13,062 bases of DNA from an uncultured Flavobacterium sp. (lineage in GTDB: Bacteria > Bacteroidota > Bacteroidia > Flavobacteriales > Flavobacteriaceae). The stretch lies in the NCBI GenBank assembly GCA_946480635.1, contig CAMLKV010000020.1, positions 1 through 13,062 on the forward strand. Reading direction: 5' to 3'. Numbering within the stretch: the first letter of the stretch is position 1; every line of letters begins with the position of its first letter. The notes beneath the pieces were generated by a model. It was not told the origin of the DNA, searched no databases, and worked only from the letters and a program-made list of their open reading frames with translations. Of this stretch, positions 6,232-13,062 are shown in pieces. Position numbers and translations under genes: made by a program.

Positions 6232-9200
6232 TTAGTTGGGATCTGGAGGTGTATCGTCCTGATTTTTTGGCTTTTCGGTAGATTTTTTCTGACGTTGTTC
6301 TGTGAATTGGATGAAATCAGGTGATAAATCTGAATCAGGAATATCTTCTGGAGTTTGATCCTGTTGTTTATTCTTTTTGGAATTTAATATTTTAGAAACT
6401 AATTCTTTGAAAGTATTAAAATCAACTTCATAAGAAATACCGACACCTTGCGTATAACCTATACCCTCTCCTATATAATTAATATCATTTTCACGATTAA
6501 AGAAACGTGCCTTTAGAGATCCGTCTTCATTTAATCGCAATTGTACTTCTACATCACCAACAACAGCAGTTTCAGTAACTCCACCTACAGGAACTCCTAG
6601 TTTACCATTGATTGTAATTTTATCATTGATTTGTGTAGACACTGTAAATCCTACACGTCCCTCAGTTTCTAAGCCCGGGTTATTTCTACTTCCTTGAACA
6701 TAATTAAGTCCAACTTTTAACTTAGAATCCTGATCTGCAAAAATATCATCAAACAGACTATTTGCTCTTTCTAATAAGTTTCCTGTAATAGCATTTTCTG
6801 CAACACCTTTATCACTTAAAAAACTACCTGATGAAAGTAAATATATGGCTTGAGTTTGTCTAGTATCATTATCACTTAATTTATAGTCCAACTCAGATCT
6901 TAAAACCGAACTAACTGTTGGGAAATTGATAGAAATATCAGGAACTGGATTTGTTAACTTGTCAGTTAATTTAATTACAACCTCTGTTGGAATTTTTTTA
7001 TTGAACGATGGGTTTTCTAACAACACGGCTGGATTTGCTTCCGTTTTATAGACTGCTTCCATATTAAGTGTTGCACTTAAAGGATCCCCATCCCAAGAAA
7101 TTGAACCTCCTTTTTTAACTTCAAATTTCTTATCAATAATTCCACCATACTTAAAGTTATAAGTTCCTTCATATGCTTGAAAATCTCCCCACATATTGAA
7201 TTTACCTAAAGTATTAATTTCCATTAAAAGTGATCCAAAACCACGACCTTTCAAACCATGACCAGTACTTTTGTTTATGATAACCTCAATCTCTGCATCA
7301 GGAGTAATATCTAACTCAAAATTTAACTCAACACCTTCATATTTTTTGGTTTTAGGACTTTTACCAGTTGCTTCAGCTAATTTTTCTTTATCAGAGGTAA
7401 ATTTTATATAATCCCTTTCTGAGGAAGTTTCAGAGTCACTGATTGGAATTTTGATTGATGTTCCTTTTTCAGATTTTGCATTTACATTAATCACCAAACC
7501 GTTTATAGGCCCTCGAATTGATGCATCTCCATTAATAAAAGCAGTTCCATAATATAAAGCATCGTCCGAATCTTTTGTATTGAGGGCCAATAATCTTTTC
7601 GAATCGACATTCAAATCTAAATACCAATCTGCAAACTTAGTATGTCTTATTGAACCACTTAGTACTCCTTGTGTTTTGAACTTAGTATCGATGAGATCAA
7701 TATTTCTAAAGGTAAACTGATTTTCTGTTATATCGACAATGGCATTGTTCTCAAAGTCATAATCGGTATTGAGATATGGTATTTTTAATCCAGCTTTATT
7801 GAGATAAAGCCTTCCGGTTATATCTGGGTTTTCAAAATCTCCTTCAAATTTTGCAGATCCCGAAGCCAATCCCCTTATGTTGGTAATAACACTTCCTCCC
7901 AAAGGACTAAATGCCCCCATATTGAATTCATCAAGCCTTAAATCTAAATCAAGGGTTGTTTTTTTGTCTTCAACATATACAAAGCCTTGGGCTGTAAATG
8001 ATTCTAAACCTTCATTTCGAAGTACAGAATTGACTTCAAAATTCTTAAAAGTATTGTCACCTTTTATACTTAAATCAAGCTTACCTAAATCATAATTATT
8101 AAGTCCTAAACTATCAATTGTAACTAAAGCAGTAGGTTCATAAATTGATTTTCTTTGCTTAAAATCAATCATCCCATTTACATTTCCTTTGAGTTTTAAA
8201 CTATCTATTGAAGGAGTAATTTTATCTAGGTGTACATTATTGAAAGTAAGTTTTAAATCTTTGTAAGTAGAATCTTTTATTACTCCCATCAAATTAACCA
8301 TTTGATTTTCATGAGACATCGAAATTTTTTCAATATCAAATTCGGTCAATTTTTTATTAAAAACAATTTTATTGTCTTTAGACTCATCTTCATTTAAAAA
8401 CCAGAGAACGTCTTTAAAGTTAACTTCAGATTTCTTTATCCCAACAACACTTTTCTTATCCTCGTTTATGGTATGGTATAAGTTTAAATTATAATAATCT
8501 TCAGCCTTGTTACCACCTTTAAACTCTGTTCTAAAAAATAATGTATCGTTTGCAGTAACATTAATTAAGCTTAAATCAGAAACTTTATAATGCTTTGTTT
8601 TTACACTATCTAATTCTATATATGCGTTGTAAAGTGGGTTTTTATTATCTAAATCAATATTAATATTGTCAAACTGATTTCCATAAGCAGTTATACTTGG
8701 TGATTTAAAATTGAACTTAAATTCACCACTATCAGAATTCATATATCCTTTTGCAAAGGTGTTCTCTCCTAATGAAACTTCGGGATAAAAAATCTCAATT
8801 AACTTACTATAAACATTAAAATCAAATTTGATGTATTGACCTTTTTTAACTTTATTTGGTGAATAGTTGGCATAAAGACTTCCTAAAGAATTTTCGACCA
8901 ATTTTATTAACTGATTAAACTGAAACTTACCCTCGATTTTACCATCAATGATATCTGGCGAGTTAACTGTAATTGTTCGTACACGATTTTGATCAAATGA
9001 AGATTTAATCATAAAATCATCAAAAAAATAGGTGTCTTTATTATTTTCGTAAGAAGTTTTATTAATATAAACATCTCCATGTAGGTTATCGATTGAATTA
9101 CCATGTAAATTCATCAATACATCACCTCTAAAAACAGAAACAGAATCGGCTGTGTAAATTTTTAGTTTTTCGAGATTTGCATACTCTACTTTTGCATGAA

Positions 9201-10761
9201 AGTCATATTTATTTTCTCTTTTACTAAGATCAAGATTTCCATCAAATTCCATTACCAAATTAGGGTCATTTGCGGTAATATTCCCTTTAAATACTGACTT
9301 TATCATGGTTCCATCTACAACAATATTCTTGTAATTGTATTTATTGTAGTAAACACTTTGAACTTTTCCTTTTAATTTAGTATCTAAATATTTTTCAGTG
9401 AACCCTTTCCCATCAACATCTAGATCTAAGTTGACAACTCCAATATCATCACGAGTTAAAAACTTCCCCAAATCAAAATTGTCAAACTTTATGTTTCCAA
9501 CGTAGGTTGCATTATCAATGTTATTAATATTGGTCATACTCAAATTTGATTGAGCATTACCTAATGCAGTTTTTAAAATAATATTGGCTTTTACTGTCTT
9601 TAATGTAACTTCTGTCGTTCCTGAAATGGTGAATGTTCCAAATTTTTTAAATGTTGAAGGTAAATTATCTCCAAGAACTCTTGGTAAAAGAGCGTCAAGA
9701 TTATCGTAAGTAGATGAAATCTTAGAAAAATCACCTTTCATATAGAAAGCGTCTTTTTCTTTAGAAAAAAGATTTTTAAATCTAAAATTTCCAACAATGA
9801 CAGAATTATTTTTATCTCTAAGACGAAGCTTCTTTGCTGTAAAGTCATTTAATGTTCCTAAAATTTTACCTTTAAGATCAAATCGTTGATTTTTACCAAA
9901 TTCACCATAAAAAAGATTCAACTCATTAGTAGATACTGAAGCTTTATCGATTTTCACATCAAATAAAACTTTATTATTGAAATCAGAAAAATCTTCTCTT
10001 TTATAGCGCAATTCTACATCTCCAATCAAATCAGATTCGTTGGTTTTTAAATCTAAATTTTTAAGATGTATGTTTTTCTTTGTATATGTAAAATCAGAAT
10101 TTAAATTATCAACTATTAAACCTCTGTGGTCTAAAAAACTCATCTCATTAATTTTTGTGGTTACATCAGGACCGTAAACCATGAAGTTTGAAGTATGAGC
10201 ATTTAGTTTTGAGAAGTCAATAACTTTTGGTGTTTTTAAATTTTCATCTATATATAAAAAATGACCATTTAAAAGATGTATGTCTTTTGCCGTCAACAAA
10301 AACTTCTTTTTGCTTTTCTTAGTTGGTTTATCTGTATCAAAAAGAGCAATGAATTTATCTAAATTAGTATCTCTTTCTCCTTTATAGTTTTTAAGATGAA
10401 AATCTATCCCATGCAGTCGAACTTCTCCAAAATGTAAATCTCCATCGACAAGTTTCTTAAAATCAAGAATATTTGTTTTTAAAATTTGAATATGAAAAAG
10501 AGTGTCCTTTTTATAATCTTTAACTAAAACATTTTTTAATTTGACTCCACCAAAAATAGATATGTTGGCATTTTCTACAGTTATATCTGTACCAAAATCC
10601 TCATTAAGTCTTTCTGTTGCATATTGAGCAAGTCTAGTTTGAACTACTGGAAGAGATAGAAGAATACCTAAGGTAAGTAAAAGTACAACTAACCCCAACA
10701 GGAAAAACAAAACAATTTTTCTAAGTTTTTTTAGGCCTTTATTTTTTTTAATTTCTTCCAA
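6232..10761 (-). CDS. tamB: TamB-family translocation and assembly protein (AsmA-like/DUF490)
   Basis: A 1509-residue inner-membrane-anchored, periplasm-spanning protein of the TamB family, which works with an outer-membrane Omp85 partner (TamA, or TamL in Bacteroidota) in outer-membrane biogenesis or lipid transport. Residues 1-15 are basic, 16-38 form one transmembrane segment, and SLPVVQTRLAQYATERLN is the usual AsmA-like opening, followed by FGTDITVENANISIFGGVKLKNVLVKDYKKDTLF. About a thousand residues of beta-strand repeats follow, lacking enzymatic motifs. The DUF490/TamB domain fills roughly 1150-1460: GRGFGSLLMEINTLGKFNMWGDF, GTYNFKYGGIIDKKFEVKKGGSISWDGDPL, YLLSSGSFL, and VGLNYVQGS to the end. 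An unusual Pro/Asp/Gln-rich tail occupies 1465-1509. The start codon is TTG: an in-frame stop lies ten codons upstream with no ATG between, and the TTG gives the correct membrane anchor. It is divergent from tsaD. Confidence 0.92.
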   Translation of the reverse strand: MEEIKKNKGLKKLRKIVLFFLLGLVVLLLTLGILLSLPVVQTRLAQYATERLNEDFGTDITVENANISIFGGVKLKNVLVKDYKKDTLFHIQILKTNILDFKKLVDGDLHFGEVRLHGIDFHLKNYKGERDTNLDKFIALFDTDKPTKKSKKKFLLTAKDIHLLNGHFLYIDENLKTPKVIDFSKLNAHTSNFMVYGPDVTTKINEMSFLDHRGLIVDNLNSDFTYTKKNIHLKNLDLKTNESDLIGDVELRYKREDFSDFNNKVLFDVKIDKASVSTNELNLFYGEFGKNQRFDLKGKILGTLNDFTAKKLRLRDKNNSVIVGNFRFKNLFSKEKDAFYMKGDFSKISSTYDNLDALLPRVLGDNLPSTFKKFGTFTISGTTEVTLKTVKANIILKTALGNAQSNLSMTNINNIDNATYVGNIKFDNFDLGKFLTRDDIGVVNLDLDVDGKGFTEKYLDTKLKGKVQSVYYNKYNYKNIVVDGTMIKSVFKGNITANDPNLVMEFDGNLDLSKRENKYDFHAKVEYANLEKLKIYTADSVSVFRGDVLMNLHGNSIDNLHGDVYINKTSYENNKDTYFFDDFMIKSSFDQNRVRTITVNSPDIIDGKIEGKFQFNQLIKLVENSLGSLYANYSPNKVKKGQYIKFDFNVYSKLIEIFYPEVSLGENTFAKGYMNSDSGEFKFNFKSPSITAYGNQFDNINIDLDNKNPLYNAYIELDSVKTKHYKVSDLSLINVTANDTLFFRTEFKGGNKAEDYYNLNLYHTINEDKKSVVGIKKSEVNFKDVLWFLNEDESKDNKIVFNKKLTEFDIEKISMSHENQMVNLMGVIKDSTYKDLKLTFNNVHLDKITPSIDSLKLKGNVNGMIDFKQRKSIYEPTALVTIDSLGLNNYDLGKLDLSIKGDNTFKNFEVNSVLRNEGLESFTAQGFVYVEDKKTTLDLDLRLDEFNMGAFSPLGGSVITNIRGLASGSAKFEGDFENPDITGRLYLNKAGLKIPYLNTDYDFENNAIVDITENQFTFRNIDLIDTKFKTQGVLSGSIRHTKFADWYLDLNVDSKRLLALNTKDSDDALYYGTAFINGDASIRGPINGLVINVNAKSEKGTSIKIPISDSETSSERDYIKFTSDKEKLAEATGKSPKTKKYEGVELNFELDITPDAEIEVIINKSTGHGLKGRGFGSLLMEINTLGKFNMWGDFQAYEGTYNFKYGGIIDKKFEVKKGGSISWDGDPLSATLNMEAVYKTEANPAVLLENPSFNKKIPTEVVIKLTDKLTNPVPDISINFPTVSSVLRSELDYKLSDNDTRQTQAIYLLSSGSFLSDKGVAENAITGNLLERANSLFDDIFADQDSKLKVGLNYVQGSRNNPGLETEGRVGFTVSTQINDKITINGKLGVPVGGVTETAVVGDVEVQLRLNEDGSLKARFFNRENDINYIGEGIGYTQGVGISYEVDFNTFKELVSKILNSKKNKQQDQTPEDIPDSDLSPDFIQFTEQRQKKSTEKPKNQDDTPPDPN

Positions 10762-10818
10762 GAATTTATTTTCGAAAAGTGAAGCGTTTCAACAAGGTAC
10801 AATTTCAATAAAAATCTT

Positions 10819-10826
10819 TATTTTTG
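10819..10826 (+). promoter_or_regulatory. Possible -7 element for the tsaD operon
   Basis: TATTTTTG matches TAnnTTTG. No TTG lies 17-23 bases upstream, so only half of the promoter pattern is present. Transcription would start near 10833, giving a leader of about 64 bases. A second structure in this spacer is the ten-base palindrome TTTTCGAAAA at 10769-10778, near the TamB start. Confidence 0.35.
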
Positions 10827-10896
10827 GGCTTCGATGTAAAATTAATTATTTTAAATCGGTTTTTCAAAATATAACACAAATTCTGTGCCCTTTATT

Positions 10897-11919
10897 ATGT
10901 CTAAATCTCCTATTTACATATTAGCAATTGAAAGTTCATGTGATGATACTGCCGCTGCAGTCCTTAAAGATAGTAAAGTACTATCGAATGTTGTGGCTAG
11001 ACAAGAAATTCATGAAGAATATGGTGGTGTAGTTCCTGAATTGGCTTCAAGAGCACATCAGCAAAATATTGTTCCAGTAGTTGATGTTGCCTTAAAAAAA
11101 GCCGGAATAGATAAAAATGATCTTTCTGGAATTGCTTTTACGCGAGGACCTGGTTTGATGGGATCACTTTTAGTTGGTAGTTCTTTTGCTAAATCATTAG
11201 CTATGTCATTACATATTCCTTTAATGGCTGTTCATCATATGCATGCTCATGTTTTAGCACATTTTATTGATGAAGAAGGTTATGATAAACCTGAATTTCC
11301 TTTTTTAGCTATGACTATTTCTGGAGGGCATACTCAAATTATAAAAGTAAATAGTTTTTTTGATATGGAAATTATTGGCGAAACAACTGATGATGCAGTT
11401 GGAGAAGCCTTTGATAAAAGTGCAAAAATATTAGGACTTCCCTATCCTGGCGGACCATTGATAGATAAATATGCTAAAGAAGGAAATCCAAAAGCTTTTC
11501 AATTTACCAAACCAAAGGTTGACGGTCTTAATTTTAGTTTTAGTGGATTAAAAACTCAAATATTATATTTCATTCAAAAAAATGTAAAGGAAAATCCTAA
11601 TTTTATTGAAGAAAATAAGGCAGATATTTGTGCTTCTATACAAAACATCATTATTCAGATTTTGATGGATAAAATTAAAATGGCTGTTGAAGAAACTGGA
11701 ATCAAACAAATTGCGATTGGTGGTGGAGTGTCTGCAAATTCTGGAATTAGAACTACATTAAAAGAGGCTGAAGATAAATATGGATGGAAAACTTTTGTTC
11801 CAAAATTTGAATATACAACAGATAATGCAGCGATGATTGGCATTGTAGGCTATCATAAATATTTAGAAAATAAATTTGAAGATTCGTCAGTAGTATCTAA
11901 AGCCAGAATAGAATTTTAG
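10897..11919 (+). CDS. tsaD: tRNA N6-threonylcarbamoyladenosine (t6A37) transferase subunit
   Basis: Catalytic subunit that moves the threonylcarbamoyl group from TC-AMP to A37 of ANN-decoding tRNAs, together with TsaB and TsaE. The 340-residue length fits (E. coli 337). Motifs are LAIESSCDDTAAAV (9-22), GGVVPELASRAHQQN (43-57), TRGPGLMGSLLVG (82-94), VHHMHAH (112-118) with metal ligands His114 and His118, ISGGHTQ (141-147), DDAVGEAFDKSAK, YPGGPLID (183-190), FSFSGLKT (213-220), IGGGVSAN (274-281), and YTTDNAAM (306-313) with metal ligand Asp309. A GTG at 10885 would add MPFI, but the ATG at 10897 gives the standard N terminus MSKSPIYILAIESS, so I chose it. rsmE starts one base after the stop, so this heads an operon. 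It is divergent from the TamB gene. Confidence 0.97.
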   Translation: MSKSPIYILAIESSCDDTAAAVLKDSKVLSNVVARQEIHEEYGGVVPELASRAHQQNIVPVVDVALKKAGIDKNDLSGIAFTRGPGLMGSLLVGSSFAKSLAMSLHIPLMAVHHMHAHVLAHFIDEEGYDKPEFPFLAMTISGGHTQIIKVNSFFDMEIIGETTDDAVGEAFDKSAKILGLPYPGGPLIDKYAKEGNPKAFQFTKPKVDGLNFSFSGLKTQILYFIQKNVKENPNFIEENKADICASIQNIIIQILMDKIKMAVEETGIKQIAIGGGVSANSGIRTTLKEAEDKYGWKTFVPKFEYTTDNAAMIGIVGYHKYLENKFEDSSVVSKARIEF

Positions 11920-11920
11920 T

Positions 11921-12625
11921 ATGCAATTATTTTATAATCCTGATATAAATATAAATAGTTCAGAGTTTTCTTTTGATAAAGAAGAAAGCAAACATATATC
12001 TAAAGTATTACGTAAAAAAGAAGGTGATATTTTATTCGTAACCAATGGATTAGGAAATTTATTTCATTCAGAAATTATTTTAGTATCCGAAAAAAAGTGC
12101 ACTGTCAAGATTACTAAAACCGAAACACAAAAACCTACAGAATTTTATACTCATATAGCGGTTGCACCTACAAAAATGAATGAACGTTTTGAATGGTTTT
12201 TAGAAAAAGCAACAGAAATAGGTATTCATGAAATCACACCTATTATATGTGATCATTCAGAGAGAAAATTAATAAAAACTGAACGTTTTGATAAAATTAT
12301 TCAATCTGCAATGAAACAATCTAATCAATTTTATTTACCAAAGCTAAACGAGCCTATTTCTTTTAAAGACTTCATTAATAAAAAAAACGATGGTGTTTTA
12401 TGTATTGCACATTGCGAAGAAACTAATAAAACACTACTTAAAGAAATTGCAAGACCAAAAACAAAACACACTATATTAATAGGGCCAGAGGGTGATTTTT
12501 CTACTAAAGAAATTGAATTAGCTCTTAAAAATGACTATATTCCAATTTCTTTAGGAAACACTAGATTAAGAACCGAAACAGCAGCACTAGTTGCTTGTCA
12601 TAGTATTGTTTTTATTAATGAATAA
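11921..12625 (+). CDS. rsmE: 16S rRNA m3U1498 methyltransferase
   Basis: Methylates N3 of U1498 in helix 44 of 16S rRNA using S-adenosylmethionine, acting on the small ribosomal subunit. The 234 residues have an N-terminal PUA-like RNA-binding part (about 1-70) with ESKHISKVLRKKEGD (22-36), and a SPOUT trefoil-knot methyltransferase domain (about 75-234) with VAPTKMNERFEWFLEKATEIG (81-101), ILIGPEGDFS (185-194) and ISLGNTRLRTETAALVA (209-225), the knot that binds the cofactor. Nothing is missing. It begins one base after the tsaD stop and ends at or inside the start of the next gene, so expression is likely coupled along the operon. Confidence 0.95.
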   Translation: MQLFYNPDININSSEFSFDKEESKHISKVLRKKEGDILFVTNGLGNLFHSEIILVSEKKCTVKITKTETQKPTEFYTHIAVAPTKMNERFEWFLEKATEIGIHEITPIICDHSERKLIKTERFDKIIQSAMKQSNQFYLPKLNEPISFKDFINKKNDGVLCIAHCEETNKTLLKEIARPKTKHTILIGPEGDFSTKEIELALKNDYIPISLGNTRLRTETAALVACHSIVFINE

Positions 12626-12626
12626 T

Positions 12627-13062
12627 ATGAACAAATTATTTTTGCTTGGGATTTTCTTTTTTTGGAACTTGGGATTTTCTCAAGAGATTGCTCTTTTAAA
12701 ATATAACGGCGGTGGAGATTGGTATGCCAATCCAACATCGTTACCCAACTTAATTAAGTTTTGCAATTCAAACATCAATACTAGAATAAAAATTAAACCA
12801 GGGACAGTATCGCCAGGTAGTCCTGATATATTTTCTTATCCTTTTATACACATGACTGGACATGGTAACGTAATTTTTAACAACCAAGAAGCCGAAAATC
12901 TTAGAAACTATTTAACAAGTGGTGGTTTTTTACATATTGATGACAACTACGGTATGGATAAATACATAAGAAATGAAATAAAAAAGCTTTTCCCAAATAA
13001 TGATTTAGTCGAACTACCATCAACCCACACTATATTCCAAAAGCCTTTCACTTTCCCTGCTG
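12627..13062 (+). CDS. DUF4159 domain secreted protein (partial, cut by window end)
   Basis: The first 145 codons are visible; the reading frame stays open to the edge. A signal peptide (MNKLFLLGIFFFWNLGFS) ends before Gln19, giving mature QEIALLKYNGGGDWYANPTS. The blocks LLKYNGGGDWYANPTSLPNL, FIHMTGHGNV and SGGFLHIDDNYG are typical of DUF4159, a family of roughly 200 residues whose function is not established and whose fold resembles class I glutamine amidotransferases. No catalytic triad is apparent in the visible part. Start choice: the ATG at 12627 follows the rsmE stop after one base; an in-frame ATG at 12618 would overlap rsmE by eight bases and add MNN. Either way it is the third gene of the tsaD operon. 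Confidence 0.85.
   Translation, partial: MNKLFLLGIFFFWNLGFSQEIALLKYNGGGDWYANPTSLPNLIKFCNSNINTRIKIKPGTVSPGSPDIFSYPFIHMTGHGNVIFNNQEAENLRNYLTSGGFLHIDDNYGMDKYIRNEIKKLFPNNDLVELPSTHTIFQKPFTFPA

Noticed and set aside
7877..8095. 72-codon frame antisense to the TamB gene
   Set aside because: Shadow frame inside a long, well-supported gene.
10885..10896. GTG start adding four residues to TsaD
   Set aside because: The ATG at 10897 gives the usual family N terminus MSKSPIYILAIESS.
11655..11843. 62-codon frame antisense to tsaD
   Set aside because: It covers conserved TsaD motifs, so it is a shadow.

Overview
The window is a stretch of chromosome from a member of the Bacteroidota, most likely Flavobacteriaceae and close to Flavobacterium. 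This rests on the AT-rich composition, the lack of clear Shine-Dalgarno sequences, promoter-like TTG-N19-TAnnTTTG elements, Sec signal peptides followed directly by Gln, a giant TamB-like protein, and a carboxypeptidase-regulatory-like domain of the kind found at the start of SusC/TonB receptors. I see no phage, plasmid, transposase, CRISPR, rRNA or tRNA signature. The window is core chromosome with one repeat-rich intergenic spacer.

Layout. (1) Positions 1-100 hold a divergent promoter region. One promoter fires leftward out of the window and a weaker one fires toward a lipoprotein glutaminyl-peptide cyclotransferase (101-1168), which ends at a terminator. (2) A 215-residue membrane protein with an N-terminal four-cysteine module and a C-terminal CarboxypepD_reg-like domain follows (1247-1894). 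It faces a secreted protein of unknown function (1941-2513, minus) across a shared bidirectional terminator. (3) A minus-strand block of central carbon metabolism runs, in transcription order, pfkA (6105-5119), gapA (5054-4041), a terminator, a repeat-rich spacer, a BadF/BadG-type sugar kinase (3818-2967), then mgsA (2970-2596) overlapping it by ATGA and closed by a strong terminator. (4) A 1509-codon TamB-family gene (10761-6232, minus) begins with TTG and lies divergent from tsaD. (5) A tightly packed plus-strand unit holds tsaD (10897-11919), rsmE (11921-12625) and the start of a DUF4159 gene cut by the window edge.

How the genes fit together. PfkA and GapA are the ATP-spending entry step and the oxidative step of lower glycolysis. 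MgsA is the bypass that drains dihydroxyacetone phosphate when phosphate is short. The kinase beside MgsA probably feeds a sugar or amino sugar into the same pathway. TamB builds the outer membrane, TsaD makes the t6A tRNA modification and RsmE methylates 16S rRNA. The cyclotransferase matches the Bacteroidota habit of leaving Gln at the mature N terminus of secreted proteins, and two or three proteins in this window show that pattern.

Most of the coding content is ordinary. The parts most worth a second look are non-coding: a nested, apparently base-paired repeat element at 3854-3967 with a REP-like hairpin inside it and a second copy beside it, and two AAACGTTT palindromes bracketing the pfkA upstream region. 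Among proteins, the four-cysteine membrane protein stands out. I did not find a convincing new multi-gene system.
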